This document shows, piece by piece, positions 8,806 through 18,447 of a stretch of 34,197 nt of DNA. The first letter of the stretch is position 1. Each line of letters opens with the position of its first letter. Made by a program: the position numbers and the translations under genes. The DNA comes from an uncultured Leucobacter sp. (lineage in GTDB: Bacteria > Actinomycetota > Actinomycetes > Actinomycetales > Microbacteriaceae): assembly GCA_945952575.1 (NCBI GenBank), contig CAMFIY010000002.1, forward strand, positions 1-34,197, read 5' to 3'. The notes beneath the pieces are model-generated. The model worked only from the letters and a program-made list of their open reading frames with translations, did not search any database and was not told where the DNA came from.

Positions 8806-9699
8806 ATGACAGAAGACGCACTGGTAGGTGACCACATCGCCGACAAGGTGCGGCGTCGGCGCCTGCTCGAGGAGACTCCGTCCCCGCTGCCGGCGCAGAC
8901 CCGCGTCGTGACCGTCTCGAACCAGAAGGGCGGGGTCGGCAAGACCACCACGACGGTGAACCTCGCCTCCGCGCTCGCGCGGCGCGGCGCGAACGTCCTC
9001 GTGATCGACCTCGATCCGCAGGGCAACGCCTCGACCGCTCTCGGGGTGCCGCATCGGCCCGAGGTGACGAGCATCTACGATGTCCTGCTGGGCGAGCAGA
9101 GCATCGCGGATGCGATCCAGCCGACGACGGATCACGAGAACCTCTTCTGCGTGCCCAGTACGATCCACCTGGCCGGGGCCGAGATCGAGCTGGTCTCGCT
9201 GGTCGCCCGCGAGCAGCGGCTCCGGACGGCGCTCGAGGAGTTCCTCCGCGAGAGCGCGCTGGAGTTCCACTACGTCTTCATCGACTGCCCGCCGTCGCTC
9301 GGCCTGCTCACGGTCAACGCGTTCGTCGCCGCCCGCGAGGTGCTGATCCCGATCCAGTGCGAGTACTACGCGCTCGAGGGGCTCAGCCAGCTGCTCGGCA
9401 ACATCCAGCTCATCCAGAAGCACCTGAACCCCGAGCTGCGCGTCTCGACGATCCTGCTGACGATGTACGACGCCCGCACGAACCTGGCGCAGGAGGTGGC
9501 CCTCGAGGTCCGCAGCCACTTCCCCACCGAGGTGCTCCCGACCCCGATCCCGCGCTCGGTCCGCGTCTCTGAGGCGCCGAGCTACGGTCAGACGGTGCAC
9601 GCCTACGACTCCGGCTCGATCGGCGCACTCGCCTACCTCGAAGCCGCCGCCGAGATGGCGTTGCGCGGCGCACCCGCGACCTCCACCGAAGGAGCCTGA
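8806..9699 (+). CDS. parA: Chromosome partitioning ATPase ParA
   Basis: VVTVSNQKGGVGKTTTTVNLASALA, DLDPQGNASTALG, YVFIDCPPSLGLLTVNAF. Confidence 0.96.
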   Translation: MTEDALVGDHIADKVRRRRLLEETPSPLPAQTRVVTVSNQKGGVGKTTTTVNLASALARRGANVLVIDLDPQGNASTALGVPHRPEVTSIYDVLLGEQSIADAIQPTTDHENLFCVPSTIHLAGAEIELVSLVAREQRLRTALEEFLRESALEFHYVFIDCPPSLGLLTVNAFVAAREVLIPIQCEYYALEGLSQLLGNIQLIQKHLNPELRVSTILLTMYDARTNLAQEVALEVRSHFPTEVLPTPIPRSVRVSEAPSYGQTVHAYDSGSIGALAYLEAAAEMALRGAPATSTEGA

Positions 9700-9701
9700 C
9701 G

Positions 9702-10715
9702 ATGGCCACGAAGAAGCGCAGCGGCCTGGGCCGCGGGATCGGCGCGCTCATCCCCCAGACCGAGGGCGACCGCCCGGTCGACGTGTTCTTCTCGCCCGCC
9801 GACGGTGTCGCCGGGGCCGCCGGGGCCGCCGCGGATTCGGCGCCGGCCGAGTCGCCCGCCTCCGGGGACGCGGCCGGTCACGAGCTGCAGCAGGTGCCCG
9901 GCGCCACCCTCACCCGGCTCTCGCTCGACGACATCGTGCCGAACCGGGCGCAGCCGCGCACCGAGTTCGACGAGGAGGCGCTCGAGGAGCTGACGCACTC
10001 GGTGCGCGAGTTCGGCGTCTTCCAGCCGGTCGTGGTCCGCGCGATCGAACCCGCGCCCGCGCCCGGCCGTCCGCGCTACGAGCTGATCATGGGCGAGCGC
10101 CGATTCCGCGCGAGCAAGCGGGCGGGCCTGGACGACATCCCGGCGATCGTGCGATCGACGGCCGACGAGCACATGCTGCGCGACGCGCTGCTCGAGAATC
10201 TGCACCGCGCGCAGCTCAACCCGCTCGAAGAGGCGTCGGCCTACCAGCAGCTGCTCGGCGACTTCGGCATCACGCAGGAGCAGCTCGCCAACCGCATGGG
10301 ACGCTCGCGCCCGCAGATCGCGAACACGTTCCGCCTGCTCAAACTGCCGGAGCCGGTGCAGGCCCGTGTCGCCGCCGGTGTGCTCTCGGCGGGGCACGCG
10401 CGCGCGATCCTCTCGCTCGACGGGGACGCATCCGCCATGCAGCGCCTCGCCGACAAGATCGTGAACGAGGGCCTCTCGGTGCGCGCCGCGGAGGCGGCGG
10501 CCGGTGAGCTGCCGAAGCCGGCGTCGCGGAAGCGTCCGCGTGCGGGAGGCGTGCAGGCGCAGCTCGACGAGATCGCGGACCGGCTCGGGGATCGCTTCGA
10601 CACCCGCGTCGCCGTGAAGCTGGGTGCGAAGAAGGGCCAGATCTCGATCGACTTCGCGACGGTGCAGGATCTCAAGCGCATCCTCGCCGAGCTCGGGGAT
10701 CCCGGGTTCAACTGA
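9702..10715 (+). CDS. parB: Chromosome partitioning protein ParB
   Basis: VPNRAQPRTEFDEEALEEL, YELIMGERRFRASKRAG, NPLEEASAYQQLL, RMGRSRPQIANTFRLLKLP. Confidence 0.97.
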   Translation: MATKKRSGLGRGIGALIPQTEGDRPVDVFFSPADGVAGAAGAAADSAPAESPASGDAAGHELQQVPGATLTRLSLDDIVPNRAQPRTEFDEEALEELTHSVREFGVFQPVVVRAIEPAPAPGRPRYELIMGERRFRASKRAGLDDIPAIVRSTADEHMLRDALLENLHRAQLNPLEEASAYQQLLGDFGITQEQLANRMGRSRPQIANTFRLLKLPEPVQARVAAGVLSAGHARAILSLDGDASAMQRLADKIVNEGLSVRAAEAAAGELPKPASRKRPRAGGVQAQLDEIADRLGDRFDTRVAVKLGAKKGQISIDFATVQDLKRILAELGDPGFN

Positions 10716-10809
10716 TCCGCCCGAATTCGTCGCGCTGCGGTTGAGCGGGCAGGTCCGTCGGAAGGGACGGGTGTTCACCTCCGGTCGCTCGATGTGCTTG
10801 ACTGACACC

Positions 10810-11280
10810 ATGAGCAGCAATGGTGAGCAGGCAGAGTCCAGGATCGTCAGCGCCGAGCGCGTGATCGCCGCACCGCGGACCGAGATCTTCGAGCTGATCG
10901 CCGATCCCGCGCAGCAACCGCGGTGGGACGGCAACGACAATCTGAGCGAGGCGGCTCCCGGGCAGCGGGTGCAGGCGGCCGGCGACGTCTTCACGATGGA
11001 GCTGACCAAGGCGGGCGCGTTCCGCGAGAACCACGTCGTCGAGTTCGAGGAGGGCCGACGGATCGCCTGGCTGCCGGCTCCGGTCGGCGAGCAGCCGCCC
11101 GGGCACCTCTGGCGCTGGGAGCTCGAGGACGCCGAGGGCGGCACGCTCGTGCGGCACACCTACGACTGGACGAATCTGAAGGATCCGGCTCGCATGGAGC
11201 GGGCGCGGGCCACGACCGCGGCTTCGCTGCAGGCGTCGGTGGATCGACTCGCGGCACTCGCCGAGCAGGTCTCGGGCTAG
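10810..11280 (+). CDS. SRPBCC (polyketide cyclase/START-like) family protein
   Basis: SAERVIAAPRTEIFELIADPAQQPRWDGND ... WRWELEDAEGGTLVRHTYDWT. Confidence 0.82.
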   Translation: MSSNGEQAESRIVSAERVIAAPRTEIFELIADPAQQPRWDGNDNLSEAAPGQRVQAAGDVFTMELTKAGAFRENHVVEFEEGRRIAWLPAPVGEQPPGHLWRWELEDAEGGTLVRHTYDWTNLKDPARMERARATTAASLQASVDRLAALAEQVSG

Positions 11281-11294
11281 CCTCGGGCAACGAC

Positions 11295-12047
11295 ATGCGT
11301 GGTGTACGGTCCAGGGGGATGAGCGGGATCGCCCTGGCCGCCGCGGCCCTCACCGTCGGCCTCGGCCTCGGCGCATGCACCGGATCGCCCGTGGCGAGCC
11401 CGGATCCCGCAGGCGCGCCGCCCTCGGCGAACGAGCCGGCCGCCGGCACACCGGTGGAGACTCCGGACGAGTACCGCAACGGCGATCCGTCGTCGGCCGA
11501 GATGCAGGGAGATGTCCCGGACGCCCTCGACGACGATTCGGAAGCGCTCGCCGAGTACCTCGCGGATCCGCCGAATCTCCGCGTGCCGGATCCGTGGCGA
11601 GCCGGTGATCCGCTCCCCGGCTACCTCGTCCCCCGGAGCGACCTCGAGCGCAACGGGATCGTCACCTCGAGCCTGCGCCGGGTCGGCGCGGCCGAGGGCG
11701 TGGAGATCTGGGAGGGGACTGCGACGGACGGGGGCGTCTGCGGGCTCTGGGTCGCGATCCGCGGATCGATCCAGATGGTGAATTGCGAGAGCGAGGCGGA
11801 TTTCGCGGAGAACGGGATCGGGTTGATCGGAGAGCAGGCGTATCCGAGTGAGTCGAATCCGCACCGCACGATGTCGGTCGACGCCTACCTGCTTCCCCGG
11901 GAGGCCCGGGCGAAGGGGATGCGGGTGCGCGGCTTCCACACCGTGGGCAATCGGCTCTTCATCAGGGAGAAGCCGGCTCCGACCACATCGATCTCCGTGC
12001 CGGTGGCAGATGGAACCCGCACGTTCCGGGTGCGGATCATGGGCTGA
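11295..12047 (+). CDS. Putative secreted lipoprotein
   Basis: N-terminal hydrophobic signal ending in lipobox LGAC, followed by a Pro/Ser/Ala-rich linker. Confidence 0.75.
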   Translation: MRGVRSRGMSGIALAAAALTVGLGLGACTGSPVASPDPAGAPPSANEPAAGTPVETPDEYRNGDPSSAEMQGDVPDALDDDSEALAEYLADPPNLRVPDPWRAGDPLPGYLVPRSDLERNGIVTSSLRRVGAAEGVEIWEGTATDGGVCGLWVAIRGSIQMVNCESEADFAENGIGLIGEQAYPSESNPHRTMSVDAYLLPREARAKGMRVRGFHTVGNRLFIREKPAPTTSISVPVADGTRTFRVRIMG

Positions 12048-12063
12048 GCCGGGTGGAAGACGA

Positions 12064-12107
12064 ACGACGGCCCCGCCTCTGCGCGAGCAGCTGGGCGGGG
12101 CCGTCGT
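12064..12107. terminator. Bidirectional terminator-like hairpin (14-bp perfect stem) between convergent genes
   Basis: ACGACGGCCCCGCC - 16 nt - GGCGGGGCCGTCGT. Confidence 0.8.
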
Positions 12108-12126
12108 CGTATCCGATGATCCGGGA

Positions 12127-12462
12127 TCAGAGGATCCCGGCGAGGCGCTCCTCGATCGCGACCTTCGGCATCGCGCCGATGATCTCGCGGACCTCGTCGC
12201 CGCCCTTGAAGACCTTCATGGCGGGGATCGACGTGATCCGGTACTGCGCGGCGAGATTCGGGTTCTCGTCGACGTTGACCTTCACGATGCGGATCTTGCC
12301 CTCGTTCTCCTTGGCGATCTCGTCGAGCACGGGCGCGACCATGCGGCAGGGGCCGCACCAGACGGCCCAGAAATCGACCAGGACCGGGATGTCGCTCTGC
12401 AGGACGACCTTCTCGAAGGTTCCCTCGTCGACGTTGATGGCTTCTGACATCTTGTTCTCCAT
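12127..12462 (-). CDS. trxA: Thioredoxin
   Basis: [39 protein letters not shown]. Confidence 0.96.
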   Translation of the reverse strand: MENKMSEAINVDEGTFEKVVLQSDIPVLVDFWAVWCGPCRMVAPVLDEIAKENEGKIRIVKVNVDENPNLAAQYRITSIPAMKVFKGGDEVREIIGAMPKVAIEERLAGIL

Positions 12463-12475
12463 TCGTATCTGCGCA

Positions 12476-12521
12476 CTGAGCCTGTCGAAGTGTGCGGTGA
12501 CGGTCCCCTCGACAGGCTCAG
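12476..12521. repeat. REP-like inverted repeat CTGAGCCTGTCGA ... TCGACAGGCTCAG
   Basis: 13-bp perfect arms separated by 20 nt in the trxB-trxA intergenic region. Confidence 0.88.
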
Positions 12522-12531
12522 GGACCGGGGT

Positions 12532-13461
12532 CTAGTTGTCCTCGAGCGAGACGAGGTAGTGCTCGGCATCCAGCGCCGCAACGGTGCCGGAGGCCGAGGC
12601 GGTGACCGCCTGGCGGTAGCTCGGGTCGATGACGTCGCCCGCGGCGAAGACGCCGGGCAGCGAGGTCTTCGAGGTGCGCCCGTCGACGGCGATCGTGCCC
12701 TCGGCGGTCAGGTTCAGCTTGCCATGCACGAGGTGGGTGCGCGGATCGTTGCCGATCGCGATGAAGAGGCCCTCGATCGGCAGCTCGCGCTCCGATCCGT
12801 CGACCGTGTCGCGCAGGGTCAGGCCGGTGACCTCCTCCTCGCCCTGGATCGCCGCGACCTCCGAGTTCCAGATGAACTCGATCTTCTCGTTGTCGAACGC
12901 GCGCTGCTGCATGATCTTCGACGCCTTGAGCTCGTCGCGGCGGTGGATCACGTAGACCTTGTCGGCGAAGCGGGTGAGGAACGTCGCCTCCTCCATCGCG
13001 GAGTCGCCGCCGCCGATCACGGCGATCGTCTTCTCCCGGAAGAAGAAGCCGTCGCAGGTGGCGCACCACGAGACGCCGTGGCCGCTCAGACGATCCTCGT
13101 CGGCGATGCCGAGCTTGCGGTAGGCCGAGCCCGTCGCGAAGATCACGGCCTTCGCCTCGTGCACCGCACCGTCGCTCGTCGTGACGCGCTTCACGTCGCC
13201 CGCGAGATCCAGCTCGGTGACGTCCTCGTAGCGCACCTGGGTGCCGAAGCGCTCCGCTTGGGCCTGGATCTTCTCCATCAGCTCCGGGCCCTGGATCCCC
13301 TCGGGGAAGCCGGGGAAGTTCTCGACATCCGTCGTGTTCATCAACTCGCCGCCGGGCTCGACCGAGCTCGCGAACATCAGCGGCTCAAGGCCTGCGCGCG
13401 ACGCGTAGATGCCGGCCGTGAGCGCGGCCGGGCCGCTGCCGATGATGATGATCTGGTGCAT
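12532..13461 (-). CDS. trxB: Thioredoxin-disulfide reductase
   Basis: IIIGSGPAALTAGIYASRAGL, redox motif WCATCDGFFFREK, GVFAAGDVIDPSYRQAVTAS. Confidence 0.96.
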   Translation of the reverse strand: MHQIIIIGSGPAALTAGIYASRAGLEPLMFASSVEPGGELMNTTDVENFPGFPEGIQGPELMEKIQAQAERFGTQVRYEDVTELDLAGDVKRVTTSDGAVHEAKAVIFATGSAYRKLGIADEDRLSGHGVSWCATCDGFFFREKTIAVIGGGDSAMEEATFLTRFADKVYVIHRRDELKASKIMQQRAFDNEKIEFIWNSEVAAIQGEEEVTGLTLRDTVDGSERELPIEGLFIAIGNDPRTHLVHGKLNLTAEGTIAVDGRTSKTSLPGVFAAGDVIDPSYRQAVTASASGTVAALDAEHYLVSLEDN

Positions 13462-13508
13462 ACTGCTCCCTGTTGTCGTTGATCGATAGAACCAATGCTA
13501 GGCGGGGA

Positions 13509-15782
13509 TTATTCCTGCGCCGGATCGGTGGCGGGGTCGGCGGATCCGGTGCCGGCCGTGCCTCCGGCCGCGGTGCCCGCCTCGGCGCGATCGGGGCGGT
13601 GCCGCCGCACGCTGCGCCAGATCCCGAAGCCGAAGAGCAGCGCGGCCAGCACTCCCAGCACGCTCAGCATGATCGCCTCGTACGAGCTGCGGATCGTGAG
13701 CCGGAGCAGGTCGGAGGAGAAGACGGCGTCGTCGGCGTCGTCGGCGACCTGGAGCGAGAGGGCGGCGTCGCCGGACGAGACGCGGCTCTCGATCGGCACG
13801 AGGACGGTGGCGTTGGCGCCGGGTGCGATCCGCTGCCCGGCGAATCTGAGCTCGGGCACGAGGATCGTCGCAGAGGTCGGGGCGACGCGCAGCGTGACGA
13901 TCGCGTCGAACGGGAGCGCATTGTGCAGCAGCACCGGCACCCGTGACGAGGAGCCGATCAACTGCGTGTTCTCGCTGGGCACCGCGCTCACCCCGCCGAG
14001 CAGCTTGTCGTCGCGCTCGAGACGCGCCTGCGCCACCGCCGCGAGATCGGTGCCGCTCGCGGCGTAGCGGGTGGCGAACGAGGAGAGCAGCCGGACGCGC
14101 TGGTACTCGGTGAGATATTCGGGATTCTCGAGGAGCGGGGCGAGCCCGTCGATCTGCTTGGATCGCTTCACACCCTCGCGGAGCATCGCGATCCGCTCCT
14201 TCTTGGTGCTGCCCGCGGCGAGTGCGCCGGTTCCGCGCGGCTGCTCCCCTGCCGACGCGGCCCTGATCCACTCGAGCGCGTCGAGCGTGTCGAACAGCGT
14301 GGCGGGGGCGTCGGCATCGGCGACCGCACCGCGATCCAGCGCGAGCACCATGCCCTTCGGATCGTTTTCGGCGCCGAGCGCCAGCCGTGCCACCAGCTCG
14401 GCGGATCCGGCGGCCCGGTCGGTGTCGTTCGCCGCGCTCAGCACGGCGCGCGCCGCGGAGTCGAGCCCGGCGTCGGAGACGAGCGCGTCCAGCCCGCCGA
14501 CGGTCGCACCGGCCGTGCGATTGCCGGTCACGTTTCCGCTCTCGAGCACGACCGAGGTGATGCCGGACCGCTTCAGCAGGGTCAGCGTGTCCGCGTCGAC
14601 CTGCCCCGGAGCAGGCCAGGCCCCCGCCTGCGCGGTGGGCCAGTCGAGCAGCTCGTCGAGCGTCGGCGGCACGGGATCGCCGCCGTCCGTGCCGGTGCCC
14701 GATCCCGAACCGCCGCCGCCGTCCGTCTCCGTGCCCGCGCCCGGCGTCTCGCTGCCGGGCGCCGAGGTCGGCTCCTGCGTGTCGGCGGGGAAGCTGCCGG
14801 CGCTCGTCACGAAGCTCAGGCCGGTCGGGCCGAGCAGCGCGTCGTATCCCATGGCCGCCTGGGCCGCCGGATCGGCATCGGCGAACTGCAGCAGGAACAT
14901 CGGCCGCACGCTGGTGCGCAGACGGTCTAGGAAGTCGCGTGCGCCGGCCGGCGCCGCGTTGCCGTAGCCGCGGATCGCCGCGATGATGCGCGGATCCACC
15001 GCGAGCGTCGCACGCCACCGATCCGCGGCGTCGAGCAGTGCGTTGAACCGGGGCATCGCCCCGGCCAGCTGCTCGGGCGTCGGCATCGCCTCGACCTCCT
15101 CCGGCAGCACGAAGGGGACGACGACGGTCAGCGGCAGGCTGCGCGAGGCCGAGCCGCCGGTGCCCGCGTCCTCCCACACGACGGCCGTCGTGTCGAGCAG
15201 CGCCGCCTCGGAGGAGACCGTCGGATCGGCGGCCGGGTCTTGCGCGCCGTCACCTTCTGCGCCCGTCGCCGGTACGTGAAGCTCGGCGCTGACCACATAG
15301 ACCCCCGGCTCGCTGGCGGCCCCGAGCGGCAGCTGATCCCTCGGCACCGTCAGCGTGATCGTGCGCTCGGCGCCCGCTCGGGTCTCGGGTGCGTCGACCT
15401 CGGTGAGAAGCACTCTGGAGGAGGAGGTGGTGCTCCCGGTCTTCTGCGCCGCCGCGAGATCCGCGGCCGTCTCGATCCGGGCCGTCTCGATGCGGAGCTG
15501 CACCGTGCCCGCCGGGATCGCGATGTCACTCGGATTCCGCAGGTGCACGGTGAAGGTGTAGTTCTCCGCTGCGGCGAGGAGCACCGGAACCTGCGGGGCG
15601 ACGACGAGCGTCGGATCCGCTGCCGGAGCCGTGCCCTTCGCCGCCGGAAGCACCGCACCGAGCCCGGCGTGCGCTGCAGGGGCCGCGACCGGGCTCGCGC
15701 TCGCGGATCCCGAGCCCGGAACCCCGATGACCGCTGCGGCGAGCAGGCTGCCGACGAGCGCGATCCGAAGGGGGCGAAGCAT
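13509..15782 (-). CDS. DUF6049-like secreted/membrane-anchored protein
   Basis: Signal peptide (MLRPLRIALVGSLLAAAVIGV), large extracellular region, C-terminal TM; syntenic with M. tuberculosis Rv3909; start at 15782, not the track start 17357. Confidence 0.8.
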   Translation of the reverse strand: MLRPLRIALVGSLLAAAVIGVPGSGSASASPVAAPAAHAGLGAVLPAAKGTAPAADPTLVVAPQVPVLLAAAENYTFTVHLRNPSDIAIPAGTVQLRIETARIETAADLAAAQKTGSTTSSSRVLLTEVDAPETRAGAERTITLTVPRDQLPLGAASEPGVYVVSAELHVPATGAEGDGAQDPAADPTVSSEAALLDTTAVVWEDAGTGGSASRSLPLTVVVPFVLPEEVEAMPTPEQLAGAMPRFNALLDAADRWRATLAVDPRIIAAIRGYGNAAPAGARDFLDRLRTSVRPMFLLQFADADPAAQAAMGYDALLGPTGLSFVTSAGSFPADTQEPTSAPGSETPGAGTETDGGGGSGSGTGTDGGDPVPPTLDELLDWPTAQAGAWPAPGQVDADTLTLLKRSGITSVVLESGNVTGNRTAGATVGGLDALVSDAGLDSAARAVLSAANDTDRAAGSAELVARLALGAENDPKGMVLALDRGAVADADAPATLFDTLDALEWIRAASAGEQPRGTGALAAGSTKKERIAMLREGVKRSKQIDGLAPLLENPEYLTEYQRVRLLSSFATRYAASGTDLAAVAQARLERDDKLLGGVSAVPSENTQLIGSSSRVPVLLHNALPFDAIVTLRVAPTSATILVPELRFAGQRIAPGANATVLVPIESRVSSGDAALSLQVADDADDAVFSSDLLRLTIRSSYEAIMLSVLGVLAALLFGFGIWRSVRRHRPDRAEAGTAAGGTAGTGSADPATDPAQE

Positions 15783-15851
15783 GCGCTCAAGCTTAGTGAT
15801 CGTGCGGCGCAGCGGCCCTGGGAGCCGTGCGTGTGCGGCTACCCTTGAGGG

Positions 15852-17303
15852 ATGCGTCCCCTCGCCGAATCCATGGCCGCCCTGCGCGAGATCGTCGCGA
15901 CCCCGGCGGTGAGCGCGCTCGCCGCCGCATTCCGGGCCGCGGGGCACGAGTTCGCGCTCGTCGGCGGGCCAGTGCGCGACGCGCTGCTCGGCCGATCCGT
16001 CAGCGACCTCGACTTCACGACCTCCGCACGCCCGGACGAGACGCGGGCGATCGTCGAGACGCTGACGAAGCACATCTGGGACGTCGGCCGCGACTTCGGC
16101 ACCATCGCAGCGAAGGTGCTGGGCGAGACCGTGGAGATCACCACCTACCGGGCCGACACCTATCGCGACGACTCGCGCAAGCCCGAGGTCGCGTTCGGCG
16201 ACACGATCGAGGGCGATCTCGTGCGCCGCGACTTCACCATCAACGCGCTCGCGCTCATGCTGCCCGAGATGCGCCTCATCGACTGCAGCACTGCTGCCGC
16301 GGGCGGATCCGGGGGGATCGAGGATCTGCTCGCCCGGCGGATCATGACGCCCGGCTCCCCCGAGACCTCCTTCACCGACGACCCCCTGCGGATGCTGCGC
16401 GCCGCCCGCTTCGCCGCGCAGCTCGGTTTCGAGGTGGCGCCCGAGGTGCAGGCCGCGATGGTGGAGTTCGGCCCGCGGCTCGAGATCGTCTCGGCCGAGC
16501 GGATCCGCGACGAGCTCGTGAAGACCCTCGCGACCGACGACCCGGTGCCCGGGATCCGGCTGCTGGTCGAGACCGGGCTCGCCGAACGGTTCCTCCCCGA
16601 GCTCACCGAACTGCTCACCACGCAGGACGACCACGGCCGGCACAAGGACGTCTACGAGCACAGCCTCACGGTGCTGCGGCAGGCGATCGAGCTCGAGCGG
16701 GTTCGCGCGCCCGGCGCCGCGCCCGACATCGTGCTGCGGCTCGCGGCGCTGCTGCACGACATCGGCAAACCGGCGACCCGGCGCTTCGAGCGGGGCGGCG
16801 TGACCTTCCACCACCATGACGTGGTCGGCGCGAAGCTCGCCAAGAAGCGGTTGCGCGAGCTCCGCTTCGACAACGGCACGGTGAAGCGGGTGGCGCGGCT
16901 GATCGAGCTGCACCTGCGCTTCTTCGGCTACAGCGATCAGCAGTGGACGGACTCGGCGGTGCGACGCTATGCGCGGGACGCCGGCGGGGAGCTCGAGCAG
17001 CTGCACATCCTCACCCGAGCCGACGTCACCACGCGGAACCGGCGCAAGGCCGAGCGACTCGAGCACGCCTACGACGACATCGAGCGGCGCATCGCCGAGC
17101 TCTCGGCGGCCGAGGAGCTCGCGGCCGTGCGCCCCGAGCTGGACGGCCAGCAGATCATGGGGCTGCTCGGGCTGCCGCCCGGGCCCGAGGTCGGTCGGGC
17201 GTACAAGTACCTGCTCGAGCTCCGGCTCGACGAGGGGCCGATCGGCGAGGAGGAGGCGGCCCGGCGCCTTCGGGAATGGTTCGAGGGGAATCGGAATGGA
17301 TGA
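15852..17303 (+). CDS. CCA tRNA nucleotidyltransferase
   Basis: FALVGGPVRDALLGRSVSDLDFTTSA, RRDFTINALAL, HD motif LLHDIGKPATRRF; divergent from the DUF6049-like gene as in mycobacterial pcnA. Confidence 0.94.
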   Translation: MRPLAESMAALREIVATPAVSALAAAFRAAGHEFALVGGPVRDALLGRSVSDLDFTTSARPDETRAIVETLTKHIWDVGRDFGTIAAKVLGETVEITTYRADTYRDDSRKPEVAFGDTIEGDLVRRDFTINALALMLPEMRLIDCSTAAAGGSGGIEDLLARRIMTPGSPETSFTDDPLRMLRAARFAAQLGFEVAPEVQAAMVEFGPRLEIVSAERIRDELVKTLATDDPVPGIRLLVETGLAERFLPELTELLTTQDDHGRHKDVYEHSLTVLRQAIELERVRAPGAAPDIVLRLAALLHDIGKPATRRFERGGVTFHHHDVVGAKLAKKRLRELRFDNGTVKRVARLIELHLRFFGYSDQQWTDSAVRRYARDAGGELEQLHILTRADVTTRNRRKAERLEHAYDDIERRIAELSAAEELAAVRPELDGQQIMGLLGLPPGPEVGRAYKYLLELRLDEGPIGEEEAARRLREWFEGNRNG

Positions 17304-17409
17304 GTCGCCGCGCAATCGTCGCGTCGCCCTGGTCAAGTGGATCGTGACCGTCGTCACTCTCGCCCTCGCGGGCCTCTTCGCCTACGGATGGATCTTCGGT
17401 GACCGGTGA
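17296..17409 (+). CDS. 37-aa single-TM microprotein
   Basis: MDESPRNRRVALVKWIVTVVTLALAGLFAYGWIFGDR; overlaps the preceding gene by 8 bp and the following gene by 11 bp. Confidence 0.6.
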   Translation: MDESPRNRRVALVKWIVTVVTLALAGLFAYGWIFGDR

Positions 17410-18199
17410 TATCGCTGCCTGGTTCGGCGGGCGCTCCCGCGTGCTGTTCGTGCATGCGCACCCGGACGACGAGAGCATCACGACCGGTGGCACGCTGGCC
17501 GCGCTCGCCGCGGCCGGCCGGGAGCCGCTCCTCGTCACGCTGACCCGTGGCGAGCGCGGCGAGGTCGCACCGGGCCCCTTCTCGGCGCTGCAGGGGACAC
17601 CCGGGCTGGCCCCGCATCGCGAGACCGAGCTCGGCGCCGCGCGCGCGATGCTCGGACTCGGCGCGCACGCGTTCCTCGGCGCTCCCCCGGCGCGGGCCGG
17701 CGGGCTCGACCCGCGCAGCTACGAGGACTCGGGCATGGAATGGGCGGATCCCGAGCAGACGCGCGCGATCGCCGCGTCGGACGCGCCCGAGACCGCCCTC
17801 ACCCGGGCCCCGGCGGTGGAGGCGCTGAACGATCTGCTCGCGCTCGCCGTCGCCTGGGGGGCGACCGGGCTCGTCAGCTACGACGAGCGGGGCGGCTACG
17901 GCCACCCCGACCACGTCTTCGCGCATCGCGCCGCCCGGGCGGTCGCGCTCGGCCTCGATCTGCCGTTCTGGGAGATCGAGGTGCGGGAGGATCCCGACCC
18001 CGGTACCGCGGACGCTGACGAGGTCGAAACCGGCGAGCGTGAGACCCACGATGTGAGCGAGTGGCTGGATCGGAAGATCGCGGCCCTGCGTGCCCACGGC
18101 ACTCAGCTGATGGTGGAGGGCGCGGACATCGTGCACGTCGGGGGTCAGCGCCAGGCGATCGCGACGACCGAGGTGTTCCGGCGGATCCGAGTGGGCTAA
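17399..18199 (+). CDS. PIG-L family (LmbE/MshB-like) deacetylase
   Basis: VLFVHAHPDDESITTGGTLAALAAAG, HPDHV motif; GTG start. Confidence 0.93.
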   Translation: MTGDIAAWFGGRSRVLFVHAHPDDESITTGGTLAALAAAGREPLLVTLTRGERGEVAPGPFSALQGTPGLAPHRETELGAARAMLGLGAHAFLGAPPARAGGLDPRSYEDSGMEWADPEQTRAIAASDAPETALTRAPAVEALNDLLALAVAWGATGLVSYDERGGYGHPDHVFAHRAARAVALGLDLPFWEIEVREDPDPGTADADEVETGERETHDVSEWLDRKIAALRAHGTQLMVEGADIVHVGGQRQAIATTEVFRRIRVG

Positions 18200-18249
18200 C
18201 GTGGGAATCCGCGGGGAGCGATTCGCGGGGGCGAGAGTGCGGAGAACCG

Positions 18250-18447
18250 ATGTCCCCGCCCGAGCCCCCGCAGAGCGACCTCACCTCGACGGAGGCCGGT
18301 CCGCCTCGACCGAGCCCCCGCAGTCGCCATCGCCGGCGCGCCCGCGTTGGAGAAGCTCGAGCTGACGAGTCTGTAGTCGCGATCAGCCGAGTAGGTTTGA
18401 AGGCGACGAGGATGACGCGACGGCGAAGGAGCGTGACTGAGACATGA
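18250..18447 (+). CDS. Possible 65-aa basic hypothetical ORF with ATGA overlap to the next gene
   Basis: ATG at 18250 with upstream GGAG; stop TGA overlaps ATG of the following ORF; no recognised domain. Confidence 0.25.
   Translation: MSPPEPPQSDLTSTEAGPPRPSPRSRHRRRARVGEARADESVVAISRVGLKATRMTRRRRSVTET

Noticed and set aside
13498-15177. 559-aa minus-strand ORF overlapping the DUF6049-like gene
   Set aside because: Alternate-frame shadow with Arg-rich composition.
13509-17357. 1282-aa minus-strand ORF
   Set aside because: Only the segment from 15782 down is a plausible gene (signal peptide start); the N-terminal third is antisense to the CCA-transferase gene.
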